Assembly: GCF_029873635.1 (NCBI RefSeq)
Contig: NC_080427.1
Span: 72,757,348 to 72,821,347, forward strand
Reading direction: 5' to 3'
Length of the DNA stretch: 64,000 nt
Origin: Malania oleifera
Lineage: Eukaryota > Streptophyta > Magnoliopsida > Santalales > Ximeniaceae
The notes below the pieces were generated by a model. That model was not told the DNA's origin. It did not search any database and worked only from the letters and a program-made list of their open reading frames with translations. This document shows, in pieces, positions 1-11,745 of this stretch; within the stretch, counting starts at the first letter, position 1, and each line of letters opens with the position of its first letter. A program made the translations under genes and the position numbers.

Positions 1-1314
1 ATTATTTAAATACCATTATTTTTTGAGTCGTTACAACTTGGATCGACCGAACTTGTCCTGGTCGACCGGTGCTCTCGGGTTGGAATTTTTAAAGGCTTTA
101 AAACATTATTAAAATTTGATTAAACTTTTCAAAAATACCGAGCATGTCCCTCAACGGTCTGATTTGTTGAAAATCAATAAATACCCCCTCCATAACTCAG
201 ACTAGTAACTTTGATTAACCCAAATCTTCTCTTTAATTTATTGTTATTCAAAGTTCCCCCAAAAAGGTTTTTGTTGTTTAAATCCTTCTTTTGGGGCAAA
301 ATATTTTAAGCAAATCTCTCCAACTCTCTTTCACTTGTTTAATCTCAAAATCATTTTTAAAGAGTATTTTATTTTGAGCATTTTATTTGTATTTACATGC
401 ATATACTCTCACTTGTTATTTACTTATTGAAAATCAATCTTTAAGAGTATTGCTTGCATTTTTTCCGGTTATTTCTTTGATAAATATTCTTGGGAGAAAA
501 ATTATTTATTGCACAAATTCTTTTAAGCTTAAAATTCCTAGTTTCTCCAAATATTTTTTACTTGCAAAAATATTTATAGGAGAACGATAATACTCATTTT
601 TCATATAAATTTCATTTGTGTAAATATTATTTAGGTAAACACCCTTTACTCTACTGAGCATTATTGCATATCTTATTAGAGTGCATTTATTTGAGTTTAA
701 ACGTGTACATCTCAGCTTGTATTTTCAGAAGCATTTTCATGTACAAAAATGGTTTTAATGTACTGGTTGGGTTTAGCCCATGAATTGAACTTCGGAGTTT
801 TAGCCCCGTAAATGAGACTGATTTGGTTTAGCCTAGAATTGAACTGGGGAGTATCAGCCCCGTAAGTGAGACTAGTTCGGTTTAGCCTAGTAATTGAGTT
901 GGGGTTTTCCTCGCCCCGTAAGGAAAGGATGTAAAAGGCTTTTTCTCTACCCGGTTAAGTGAGCAAGTATAGTGGAACCCTTGGGGGTATGTCCAAGGCA
1001 TGGATGTAGGCTGGTTTGGCTGAACCTCGATAACAAATCTGATGTCGCTCTCTCTATCTTATTTAAATTCCTACACTTTAATTTCAGCATGTGTATGAAT
1101 GTTTATTTAATTTCAAAATTATTCTCATGCTCACATTTGATTTAAATATGATACTGCACACGTGTATGTTTGCTTTCAGTGTTAAAATCATTTTACACAC
1201 GTATATATGTTGAATGGGATATGATACGTGGTGAATCGGTGAAATGTTTTAAATTAGCTAAAAAGTTTTTAAAACCCAATTTATCCCCCTCTTGGGATCA
1301 CACCAATTCCAACA
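1..1314 (+). mobile_element. LTR-A repeat copy, 5' part outside the window
   Basis: This is the 3' two thirds of a ~2 kb LTR found five more times here as solo LTRs and as fragments. It ends in the family terminus CCAATTCCAACA at 1314. Landmarks in order: a remnant of the GTCGAC-type palindrome array (40-80), a TATA-like box (about 173-187), a tandem repeat of ~60 bp (758-930), and the conserved tail with an AAGGCATGGATGTAGGC-type block (about 985-1035). It interrupts the protease gene of the gypsy element on its right. No coding sequence was found. The terminus resembles those of Maximus/SIRE-type copia LTRs, but with no internal region present that assignment is only a guess. The left TSD lies outside the window. 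Confidence 0.85.
758..930 (+). repeat. ~60 bp tandem repeat inside LTR-A
   Basis: About three diverged units, each carrying a 'TTGAACTGGGGAG' step followed by 'AGCCCCGTAAGTGAGAC'. Each unit can fold: GTCTCA pairs with TGAGAC around a C-rich loop. Equivalent arrays are at 6680-6900, 24905-25020 and 26700-26880. Confidence 0.75.
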
Positions 1315-1585
1315 TTTTCCCTTGAATATCAATTGGACAAACTCGAAACACTCTACTATACCTTACTGTTGACCCGGTCGGTGTAGTTACTAATAATTCA
1401 GTGTTTAATATCTGTGTTTCTGTCCCACACAATTTAATACATCCTATAGAAACAAATGAATGTGTGGCTCCTGAATCAAACAATACAATAACTTTAGAGG
1501 AAAGCATGCTAACCATACTTGTCACCATGTCACCGACTGTCTCAGCATCACCTGACGTCAAAGCGAAAACTCTAGCTGGAGCCAT
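1315..1585 (-). pseudogene. Ty3/gypsy aspartic protease fragment
   Basis: The minus-strand frame encodes a retropepsin-like segment with an intact active-site motif, LFDSGATHSF, in its middle. It is followed by a hydrophobic/charged stretch typical of plant gypsy protease and ends abruptly where LTR-A begins at 1314. It continues in the gag-to-pol direction from the gag remnant on its right, so it belongs to the same minus-strand element. Of the four gypsy proteases visible here it is the only one whose D-S-G triad is unchanged. The rest of pol must lie left of the window, beyond the LTR-A copy. Non-functional because truncated. Confidence 0.85.
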
Positions 1586-2329
1586 ATTCTTCTGCTGGCC
1601 TCCACGTGACGCCTAATAGCCTTCCGGTATGGTCTGGGAGCAGGAGCAACATCTAGTGCTATAGGGCAATCTCACACCAAATGTCCCTATCTACCACAAT
1701 GATAGCAAACAACTCTCCCTACTCGACACTTTTCCCAGTGTCTCCTCCCACAAGTCTGACAGACAAGAGAATTTTACATTGTCTGAACCTCACAACCCCC
1801 AGTCTCCTACCTTTGTCCTCTACCATAGTTTCCTCTCCTCCACTAACCCAACCTAGATCCCTGCTGAAAGCCTAAAGGCGCAGATCTCTTCTTCTATCCC
1901 TGCTCCTATGTGTCCATACGCTCACTAACCTCAGCCAAAGCTGCTCTATCAACTAACTCAACAAAGTCTTGTATCTTTAGCACTACTACTTGCTTGTATA
2001 TGTCTCACCTCAATCTTCTTTCAAACTGTCTCGCCTTCTTTACTTCATCAGGAACAATATACGGAGCGAAGCGATATAGTTCTATAAACCGCGCCACATA
2101 CTGCTGAACCGACATCTGTCCCTACTTCAGATTTAGGAACTCTTCCACTCCCCCTGAAAATGCCAGAGGATTCATCTTAGTAAACTTCTCTATCGTGCAC
2201 TCATGGCTTGCAAACGGACCTCCCTGCCATCTGGAGCTCCTAGTGATCTCAGCCATAACCTGATGAGCCACGCTGCGTAGTACCGCATCATAATTAGTCC
2301 CGCTAGCACTCAAGGGCCTTGCTCCATCT
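1586..2329 (-). pseudogene. Ty3/gypsy gag remnant
   Basis: Minus-strand gag of the Tekay/Del type, with stops and frameshifts. The N-terminal part (2122-2313) has the conserved 'IEKFTKMNPLAFSG' motif seen also in the gag genes at 37.1-38.2 kb and 61.9-62.9 kb. A zinc knuckle of the form C-x2-C-x4-H-x4-C is recognisable near 1680-1730, but a stop codon falls inside it and another just before its last cysteine. The likely ATG near 2327 is out of frame with the downstream gag by one base. Gag would form the virus-like particle; this copy cannot make it. Confidence 0.75.
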
Positions 2330-2610
2330 TGAAAACAATAAACATAACTTAGAGACCCTATCCTTATAATTTACTCGCCTAACATAATTCCTTATCTTAA
2401 CATCCTCAACTTATTCCTAGCTCAAGTCTTACATTCTAGGAACACAACCCGACAATAGTTTTCTATGGTTTTCTTGAAATCATCACCCCAGGAAAAACAC
2501 AGAAACCACCATGAAAATCCTGCCTCTAGACTATAGAACAAACCCTCAAATCCTTTTCCTATACTCTGGTATCGTTTTTACTCCACTCGAAAGTCTACAT
2601 AACCTAGTAA

Positions 2611-2627
2611 CCTAGCCTTGATACCAA
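2611..2627 (-). other. Primer binding site, initiator-Met tRNA type
   Basis: On the minus strand TTGGTATCAAGGCTAGG lies directly inside the 5' LTR. It matches the TGGTATCA start of the plant initiator methionine tRNA complement used by most plant LTR elements. Confidence 0.75.
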
Positions 2628-3608
2628 ACTATAACGACCTGCTTATTTTACCATATTTGCCCCATAATATCAAGTATAATAGTCCTAGCAATTTATAATC
2701 CATCTGGACCCACGATAACAGGGGTACACGTGAAACACAACACTGACTCCTAAGCAGCAGGAAATGTAAATTCACATACATATTAAGTTGTCCAACTAAC
2801 ATAATACCAGAGTTTACTACATCCATTTTATGAATACTCACAATCCAAAATAACCAAAAAGAGTCCTAGGGTCGCTACCCAGAAATCTGTCTGACCCTAG
2901 CAAAATACTTACCCTTCAAATAGGGTAGATAACCTGAAGACTATCACTACGGAGCTTTATCCGCTCTCCTATCTGGGGCTCCTGAAATGTTTATATAATT
3001 GGGGTGAGACACCTCTCAGTAAGGAAAAATAAACTAATACTAGTGTGTGGCAACATAAGTATTTTCAAGTTATACATATAATAGTACATAAACACACTTA
3101 TTAGAACTATCTGTGTCATATCTAGGAAAAACATATATAATCATAACATGTTAGAATATACTGAATTTCCATAAACATAATTTATTTCATATATTAATAT
3201 GTAGAAAAAATCCTAGATGGTTAGCTGGCTGGTGTCATGTCTTACCCCCACATGACTGGGTTGTGCGGCCCAACGGCAGGACCCGACAATGGCTGGCTGA
3301 CCACTGCCGAATTAAAAGCAAAAGTCTGTAAGTATGATGAGTCTGCCTCTACTGGTCCATACACCAGGGGCTCCAACACTACAATAAACCACATCGACTG
3401 CCATTCTCCCACTGCCCCGTATGGCAAACGGTAGCACTAACATATCGTGATCATGATCATATAGCTACGGTATTGTGCTCATGAAAACCTAAATCAAGCC
3501 AACCAAGTTCTGATAACATATAACATATTTCCAAATAGTGATACATAACTATTTCATAATAATAATTTTCAAGTTAATATCATTATATCATTTTGCATAA
3601 CATAACGT

Positions 3609-3805
3609 GAAAACCTTCGGCCCTTACACCGGCATAATCTCGGCCCGTACGCCGATATTACATGTTATATAAAATCCTCGGTCCGTACGCTGACATATCA
3701 TGTAAAAGGCTCGGCTCGTACGTCGGCATATCATATAAAACCCTCGGCCCGTACACCGATATATCATGTAAAATCCTCGGTTCGTATGCTGATATATCAT
3801 ATAAA
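3609..3805 (-). repeat. ~40 bp tandem repeat with CGGCCCGTACG core
   Basis: Five diverged units, each with a GC-rich core (CTCGGCCCGTACGCCGATAT and variants) followed by an AT-rich 'ATCATGTAAAA' stretch. It produces spurious open frames on both strands. Related arrays with different unit lengths sit at the same place in the other T1 LTRs (about 12820-12960, 39440-39560, 58565-58790). Confidence 0.85.
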
Positions 3806-4000
3806 AACCTCTGTATCATTTTAATATTTTCTTGGAAGCAGTGAATCACACTTATTGTAAACATAATATTCCATGGTAAATTTTACTCATGCCACACTAA
3901 ATAGGTATTATTCATATTTAAACCATATCATTATTTACAACAGTATTTCCCAAACATAATACTACAACATACTTATTTTCCTAAAATTAAATGCTGTAAA

Positions 4001-4009
<9 letters not shown>

Positions 4010-4033
<24 letters not shown>
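4010..4033. repeat. (TA)n microsatellite
   Basis: About twelve uninterrupted TA units within the T1 LTR. Confidence 0.95.
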
Positions 4034-4701
4034 TTCTATGGAAAAATATTTGACTTAGTTTATTCGCTTACCTGACTTCTGGAAAAGCCCCCTATAATAT
4101 CCAGTCTTACACCTGCAGGGTTCCCCGTTCAACACCCTAAAAACAACATTTCCTAGAATAAAATTTCAGTATTTCCTCAACTACTACATTTCTTACAACT
4201 ATAGGCAAGTCAAATGCCAAATAAAAAGCCTTACCCTAAATTTGGGATGGAGTCCAAGCTAGCCCTACCAACGATCCACTCTAGCAGACTTGAAGAGAAC
4301 TTCCCTAGGAGTGCCGTGGTACTTTCGAATCGTCGATCTAGTGAGGAATGAACCCAGAATCTTAGAGGGAGGGGAGAGAAACTGAAGAGGAGAGGGCGAA
4401 TATGATTTTCTTGAATAATCTGCGTTGAAATCCGAGTTTAGGGCTACTTATACATTGGCCTTCATCAACGATACACGTCACTTCATCAACTAGGTCAAGA
4501 AGAAAGTTCGTCGACGAAATTTAGAACTGGAACATAGCCTCTCGGTATCTCCTCGTCGATGCAACACGTGTCCCCGTCAACGAACCCTTCAAATGCGCTC
4601 GCTGACGAACTCCCTGTGTTCGTCGATGAAAACCTGTTTAAATTCCTTCTTTTCTCTCTTCCTCCTATTATTAAATTATGATAATTATTCGGGTCTCTAC
4701 A

Positions 4702-5710
4702 TCTCCAGTATTCTCCACTAGCTCATCTAGGATTTACACAAAAATACATCTCCCAGCATTCACTTACCCTACAGTTAGGGCAGCACAAAGTCTCCTCTAT
4801 CTTCGAGCCTAATCTTCTTGTCTAATTGGATGACCTGAAATATTTAATTTACTAAGATAAGACAACTCTCAGTAAGACGAAATATGCTATTACCAGTGTG
4901 CTGCAATTGAGTTTACATGAACAATATAGTTTCAATTATCTAAAATTGAGATAACATGTAAAATAAAATACAGTATAACTCACACCTATGTAGCTTAAAG
5001 TACAACTATTTATGAACTTTCTATTTAATAATACTTTTAGTATCTATAGGTATATATGTTGTTTCTTGTAAATCTATATAAATATACATAACTATGAAAA
5101 CTTCCCTGGAAGGATAACTGTATGTCATGATTTAACCCCTCATAACAAGGTTGTGTGACCCGTAGGCGGGACTTAATACTGGTTGGCCTATCATGATAAG
5201 TCAATTGAAACCTCTGTTGTTAGATCAGTGGCCTCAACCTGGACTATCGGGGTGCCTGAAATTTCTCCCAAGGCACGATTGAATACTCATAAAATCCACA
5301 CACTATCTGAGATATGTGGTTGCACTCTATATTATAATAGCTACGGTATCGTGGTCTGTAATTTGATCTGATCCATTAAGGTCTGATATTATATAATACT
5401 GTTATATATCTTACTGGTTTACCATAATTCTGTTAAACTATATTAACTATGATTCTATAAAATTGTGTTAACCATAATGTTGTGATAAACTGATCTGTAT
5501 AAATTGTATATCTGCATGTTATGGTTCTGTAATATTTGTATATCATGGTTCTGTAATTTGTATATCATGGTACTATGAAAACTGTATATTTGAATAAAAT
5601 GTAATATCTGAATAAACTGTATAAATCATAGTTCTGTAAAACACTGAATACCAATAGCTCTATAAATAAAACTGCATAATATGTGTATGATAATTCTTGT
5701 AAGCAACGAA
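4702..5710 (-). mobile_element. Fragment of a T2-type gypsy LTR
   Basis: Starts where the T1 LTR ends and resembles the middle of the LTRs at 31393-33479 and 40555-42515. It shares the 'AGTAAGACGAAATATGCTAT' step near 4870, the block with the GTCATGA hairpin and GGCGGGACTTAA (about 5125-5195), the 'CACACTATCTGAGATATGTG' step (about 5297) and the long AT-rich CTGTA-rich stretch to ~5700. Neither terminus is present. It was probably the target into which the T1 element inserted. No gene. Confidence 0.65.
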
Positions 5711-6059
5711 TTGTAATAGGAAGCTCCGCCCAGTTTTAATGAGCAGAATAGTGGAATCCTTGGGTGTTTTGCCCAAGGCGAGGACGTAGGCCAGATTTGG
5801 CCGAACCTCATTAAAAATTTGGTGTTTGCGCTTTCTCTGTCTATCTCTATTTACTTTTCCGTAATTATGTTTATATTTGATTTGCTGTGTATGTTTTTAA
5901 ATATTCATATATCTGAATATCTATGAATTTTTTAATCAATTAAAAAAGGACCTAGGTTGTGAATGTCTAATTGTGGAGTTTAAAAATAGGACATACGTAA
6001 CATAGGCAAAAACTTTTGAGTACCCAATTCACCCACCCTCTTGGGAATACACCTAATTT
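5711..6059 (+). mobile_element. 3' end fragment of an LTR-A-type repeat
   Basis: Carries the LTR-A tail: 'GTGGAATCCTTGGG', the CAAGGCGAGGACGTAGGCC block, and 'CCAATTCACCCACCCTCTTG' near the end, finishing close to CACCTAATTTCACA. The first three quarters of the LTR are missing. Confidence 0.7.
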
Positions 6060-7236
6060 CACATATTTACTCTCACTTAAGCTTTTACTTTTGAAAATCA
6101 TTTTGAGAGTAATCTTTGACTTTCTCCTATATTTTCTTGATAAATATTTATGGAGAAACTCTTTATTGCTTGTGGATCTTTTGCACATTCATTGTAAGAT
6201 TCAAAAGCTCACTTGTGTTTTATTTTAAAAATATCTTTGAGCAAATATCCTAAGTTTCTTGAACAATGATTTTTGAATATTATTTTTTAGAAGAAAGTAC
6301 TTGGGATTTCAAGATCTTTGAAAATAGCATATATTTTCATATTTCATATTTCATCAAAGATGATTTATTATTATTTGGGCAAAAAGCATTTGAAAGGAAA
6401 ACCCTAGGTTCTATTATACTTTTCATTGGAAAATATTTTGGAGAAATATTTATTAGGGTTTGGATCTTTGAATATTCATTATATATATTTTTATTCAAAG
6501 ATTGCAAAACTATATTGAGAAAATCACCTCTACTGAGGTTTTATTTCATATCATACAAGAGCGCATTAAGCTTCATATTGTACATCTCTGGTTTTGTAGA
6601 AGTATTTTTATCTGTACACAAATTTCCATATCCTTGTATTTGAGGTGCGGCTTGAAGAGGAAGTACACCATCTTGTAAAGTGTACCAGTTTGGCTCAAGC
6701 CTAGTTAGGTGAGCTGAGGAGACTCCGCCTCGTAAGGAGAACTAGTTTGACTCAGCCCAGTGATTAAGCTAGGGAAACTCCACCTTGTAAGAAGGAACCA
6801 AATTGGCTCAGCCTGGTGAATTGAGCTGGGGAGACTCCACCCCATAAGGAGAAACGGTTGGGCTTCGCCCGTAAGTTAGCCGAGGAGACTCTGCCTTGCA
6901 AGGAGTATTGTAAATGGTGTTGCTTCGCCTGGTTAAGCAAGCAATTAGTGGAATCCTTAAGTTGAGGCTTAAGGCAGGGACGTTAGAAGGATTGGCTGAA
7001 CCTCGATAACAAATACTATGTCTCTCTCTTTCCCTACACTCTTTAATTTCCGCACATGTATGTTTGTTTATTCATTGTGATTAATTGTTTTACATACATG
7101 CTTAAATTATTTGGGGGATTTGAGTTTGCATAGAAAGACCTTAGGTTGCAATATACTGATTGTTGTTTTGAAATTAGGCAAAAGGCAACCTAAATTTTTA
7201 AATATCCAATTCACCTCCCCTCTTGGGAATACACCA
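6060..7236 (+). mobile_element. Second truncated LTR-A-type repeat
   Basis: Begins in the middle of the family (the 'TACTCTCACTTAAGC / AAAATCATTTTGAGAGT' stretch matching about 24460-24520). It continues through a four-unit ~60 bp tandem repeat (6680-6900) and the conserved tail to 'CCCCTCTTGGGAATACACC'. The frame at 6266-6643 is an AT-rich chance frame, not a gene. Its right edge cuts the CACTA transposase. Confidence 0.7.
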
Positions 7237-8452
7237 TTCACATCAGTTCTTTCATACATCGCCATGAGAGAAATTGTATGGCATCATCATAACTGGACAC
7301 ATGCTATATAGGTTGTTTATGTTACTAAGAGGATTGAAACCATCTAAAGCAAGGTCAAGTCTAATGTTGCAAGGATCACTGGAAAACTGTGGATGCATTT
7401 TGTTAAACTCAACCCAAGTTTGAAAGTTCGCTGGATGGCTAAGCGTAATGTTTTCCTCTTGAAGACGTTTCTATTTATATTTTCCTCATATCTGTAATAG
7501 TATTTCTAAACATGTATAATCTTTGAAGCCTTAGTATCAATGGAAAATATCATAAAAAACTTTTGGGGATCTTTTTACCCTTCTTGCGATTAGTTTTATA
7601 CCTCAATTCACAATATTTTAGACACTTGTTCGCATTTTCAAATTCACCATAAAAAAGTGTGCAATCATACCTAGATGCATGAATTGGAGTGTAATCAAGA
7701 CCCAAATCACGCATGTATGTATTTGCCTCATAAAAAGACTTTAGAAATGATTCACCATCAAGTAATATTGCTTTAATTAGCCTCAATTTCATGTTGAATG
7801 CACTCTGATTTTGACAATGCATTGTCCTTAAATGAAGAAACTTTATTAAGAACTCTAATTTTGAGAACTTTTTATAGTTTGGATAAAGTGGCACCCGTGC
7901 ATCCCTTATAAGATTAGAAAATGGTTTACTGAGTTGATTTAACTGACTAGGATTGCAAGGTATGCTACCTACTGAACTAGATTCAAGACCAGTATGCGAC
8001 ACATTGCCATCCTTCGTTTCCACTGCATTATACCTTTGCAAGTCACCTAATATTTTGATAAACCCATCCAAATGTGTATCACCACCTCCTATATTGGTCC
8101 CTCATCCACATTTTCGTCATCATCGCTTAGAATTTTGTAATCTTCACCGTGAAACACCTATCTTGTCTAGCTATTGTCCATTCCATAGTTTAATAAATGT
8201 TTTCCAAGCAAATCAATGTATTGAAATGTTATGTTTTTGAATTTTTTACATGGACACCTTATTTTACTGGATTTATAAGCACAAGGATGCACGAACTCTA
8301 TGAATTCATGTACCCCTTTGACTTATTTTGGTAGAAACCTACCCTGAGCCTTCATCAAACTCTTATCCATGTTCTATGAAATCATGTACCCCTTTGACGT
8401 ATTTTGGTAGAAACCTACCTCGAAACTTCATCAAACTCTTATTCATGTTCAT
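7237..8452 (-). pseudogene. CACTA (En/Spm) TNP2-like transposase, broken
   Basis: Reading leftwards, the N-terminal transposase-associated domain is visible at about 8140-8330 (a CPCKK cysteine motif, then H-L and 'FHGEDY'). It is followed by a 173-residue open segment (7550-8071) with the family signature 'KFSKLEFLIKFLHLR ... YEANTYMRDLGLDYTPIHA' and 'CTLFYGEFENANKC'. After a stop and frame changes comes the start of the catalytic DDE-like domain (about 7255-7430), recognisable by 'RLDLALDGFNPL' and 'MMPYNF'. In the family this protein binds the element ends and cuts them. Several stops, frameshifts and truncation by the LTR-A fragment at 7236 make this copy inactive. It is probably the gene of the CACTA element whose terminus is at 17997. 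Confidence 0.85.
8301..8452. repeat. 76 bp tandem duplication within the TNP2 pseudogene
   Basis: Two imperfect copies of 76 bp, starting at 8301 and 8377, each containing 'CATGTACCCCTTTGAC' and 'TTCATCAAACTCTTAT'. The unit codes for the first residues of the transposase-associated domain, so the duplication repeats the protein's N-terminus out of frame. Confidence 0.85.
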
Positions 8453-9697
8453 TAATTAGTCTATAATATGTTCAAGTGAATGATGTTGATTATATTCTCA
8501 TAATATTCATGAGGCATGCATCGTAAATCCTAAAATCAACCACATTTTGTCTAAAGGGTATGGATCCTATCCCATTTAGGAATGATATATTCATGGCAAT
8601 CAATCGCTCAAATTCGTTGATCATACTCAATCTAAATTTCAGCAACATCTCTCTATGGTTCTCTAAGTACTCAAGATGGGGGTAGTGAACATGTTGCTAG
8701 TTTTTTATCACTAAAAAATTGTCACGACACCCCGTTATGCACCTAGAGAACATAAGTAGAGATGCTTTCGAAATATATAATGAGAATGAATAAAGCGTGA
8801 ACGATGACAATAATGTAAATACAAATTCCTAAACTGTCCACACATTGGACAATTCATGAATGATTGAAATATAAACATCACTAATCGTAAATGAAACAAA
8901 TAATTAACATATTACATTGATTATTAATCCAGATAGTATGAATAATAATCAATTGAATATTAATTTATTTGTCTCACATTTATGATAAGACATGAATGTA
9001 TAGTAACGATTCTTGAACGAGTCTAAGTTTCAATGAACACATGCATATAATGAATGAAAGCATAAACAAAATATGATTTTTGTTATTGTTTAAATGCATT
9101 CTAAACTAAGAACTCGATTTTACTTTTTGTTTGTACATCAATATGAGCATGTCATTTAGAATTGATTTTGGGAATTAGTACCAAATCTTGTAATTCAATT
9201 TGATTCTCGATTCCCAAAATTGGAATTTTGGGAAACTTTCCCTCATTAAAGGCACATAAGGCAAATGAACAAATGAAATCTAGTTGATTCAAATTGGTAC
9301 ATTAAACTACAATTTGTTCCCCTTCAAACTCGCATTTGGATAGAAATGGTTATACCAATGGAGATAGGCATTCTTCATATTGAACCCAAAGCTATAATCT
9401 AGAGTTCCATGAAGAAAATTTTGAGGCCAATTTTGGTGAGCAAAACATATATATCCAATGAGCTACAAAAAATATATAAATTAATATATTTGATGGATTT
9501 ATTTGATGTGTGCAATCATCTTCATAATTAATGGTAATAATTAATAAAAAAATACAAATGCAATTATTCAATGCATCTTTATGCCCAAATTTTGTATTAT
9601 TACTCATAAAAGCAATACTATTATTTCCCATTTGAGCACCACTCAACTAACCAAATTTCATTAAGGACATCCAATAGCGTGCGCGCGTGCGCACGCA

Positions 9698-9745
<48 letters not shown>

Positions 9746-10116
9746 GATTCATGCTAAGCTTGCCAAGCTCACACTACCCAATTTGGTTTGAATTGGAATT
9801 CTTTTATTTATGTAAAAGATATTTACCTTGACTCCTAAATTTTAGGCTTGAAGCTTTGATTATGTAACAAGGTTTCCTCATTTCTATTTGATAACCTTTA
9901 AAGAGTACGTGTGCACACACACACACAACCAATATGAGTTGATCTAGGAAACTCTTCTTCCCTTTTAATTTGTTGTCTCCAAATTATGGCAAATATATTT
10001 GAAGATTGGAAATGAATAACATATTTTTAACTCATCAATTGTGATTGAAAATAATTGATGATAATCAAATATCTGATTGTTACAAAAGTTGATGTAATTA
10101 AAGTGAATTTGCCCAA
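8453..10116. other. Noncoding AT-rich stretch, probable CACTA interior
   Basis: No gene recognised. It lies between the transposase start and the LTR-A solo insertion and would be upstream sequence of the CACTA element if 7237-17997 is one transposon. It contains a mixed GC/GT/CA dinucleotide tract at 9679-9742. Short open frames are AT-rich and unlike any protein I know. Confidence 0.5.
9679..9742. repeat. Compound (GC/GT)n-(CA)n microsatellite
   Basis: Alternating purine-pyrimidine tract starting with GTGCGCGCGTGCGCACGCAC and continuing as a pure (CA)n run. Such tracts can adopt Z-DNA. Confidence 0.95.
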
Positions 10117-11745
10117 GTTTCTGTTGACCTTATTGGTCATACCCGGTTTTGATAATGACAAATACTCTTGGTATTTGATGATCTTCGAGTTTGTGTGTAG
10201 GTATATTATTAGAAGATCAATTGATGGAACATGAAGACTTAAAGTCTAAAGACCCCGAAGACTTCTTTTGTTGTAATTAAAATTTTCTCTATTCGGGTCT
10301 ATAATAGTAAATATAGAAAAAAGTCTGTAATAATCTTTGCATGTCATGCATGTAGGTAATTGTAAGCTCAAAGACCTTAGAAGGCCTTTAGGTCCCCACA
10401 CAAACACATATAATAGTCTCCATAATCACTTGCATTATCTGGGGAATCAATTGAAATGGATTGGACATAATAGGCAAAAACTGTGAGAGGTCGGGTGACT
10501 GAATCCGTAGTGTTTAAAACACTTTGGGTGAATGAACCATTGACCGGTTAGAATTTTGACTTGGTTTCGGGTGGCCGAACTTAAATGACTGCATTGTCCT
10601 CAAGCGACCAAATCATAACTCCGACCTTTCCCCGCCAACTTGGTAGCTCAAACTTCATGTTCAAAGTAGCCTCAAGTGATTGAACACATGAGTTCGGTTA
10701 ACTGCACTCTTGACTAGATGACTGAAACGTGGACAGAATGGAAATCACCTTGGTTCAGCAACTCGAGCCCATATTCGGGCACTCGAATGTTCAAAGATAA
10801 CTTTTTCTACTGAGTATGTTCGGGCAACCGAACCTTGGATCAGCCACTCGAAACTCTCGGGTTGAAATAATTTTTATCATGGTTAAGCACAGTTAAACAG
10901 GGTTAGTTTTGTTAAATGATTTTAGAACAATTTCAATAATACCCTACATGCCCTTAATGGTTATAATTTGCCCTACTTCTATAAATAGGGCCTCATTGTG
11001 AAGATTAGTGAGAAATTAGCAAAGTGATTAGTGAAAAATCCTCTGAAAATTTCCAAAGCCTATATTTCTCAAATACTCCCAAATACTCTCCTACTTCATT
11101 TTCCTTGATTATCCAAGATTAGAGATTGTTTAGATTATTAGTGTTTTATTCTAAATAGCCCAATACTCTTATTGAAATTTATATTGTTTTATTTTTGTAT
11201 TAAGAGTTTGGCTAGGGTTCTTCCCATAGATTTAACTTGATAAATCTAGTGTTGGGAAAACTCATTAGCTTGAGGATCTTTGCATTGTCATTGCAAGATT
11301 CCTTAAGTAATAACTTTTTGTGCAAAATATTTTACAAAGCTTGATTTCAAACAACTCTTGTGCTTGATACAATTAGAGAAAATATTTTTTAGTTCGTTTG
11401 AATATTATTGCTAGCATATTTGAAACACTAATATAATATTGAGATTTAATATACTTTACTTTCAAAGATTAACTTGTTTGAACACTCTTGTGCATACTTG
11501 AGATTATCATTGTATTGAGTGTAGATTGCATATATACACCACCAAGCTTATCATTCTTACATGGTAGGTGTGCATTGATTTATGATTGTGCTTAGTGGTA
11601 CATATTCGCTTGTGTAAGAAGCATTTTCGTGTACGTAAATTTTCATACATTTGTTGTATTCTAGGCGTGCGTCTGAAGAGGGAGACTAGCCTTGCTGAAA
11701 AGTTTCAGATTGGCTTAAACCCAGTTAGGAAAGTTAGGTACACCA

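Larger units (their letters stand above)
2630..4701 (-). mobile_element. 5' LTR of a Tekay-like gypsy element (family T1)
   Basis: A 2.07 kb LTR with terminus TATAACGACC (ancestrally TGTAACGACC) next to the primer binding site, and ...TCTCTACA at 4701. The same LTR family occurs as solo copies at 11746-13868, 38523-40527 and 57671-59789. Read in minus orientation it has a degenerate TATA box near 4445-4455, a cluster of GTCGACGA-type palindromes (4465-4640), a ~40 bp tandem repeat (3609-3805), the conserved GTCATGT hairpin (3234-3256) and the TGAGA/TCTCA mini-hairpin (3005-3018). Confidence 0.88.

Noticed and set aside
3662-3844. Open frames on both strands with repeated residues
   Set aside because: They are produced by the ~40 bp tandem repeat in the T1 LTR, whose period leaves both strands open; no protein family resemblance.
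6266-6643. 125-residue hydrophobic frame
   Set aside because: Lies wholly in an LTR-A fragment; AT-rich, F/I/Y-heavy, and equivalent positions in other LTR-A copies are not open.
9392-9646. 84-residue minus-strand frame
   Set aside because: AT-rich with no recognisable family; within probable transposon interior.
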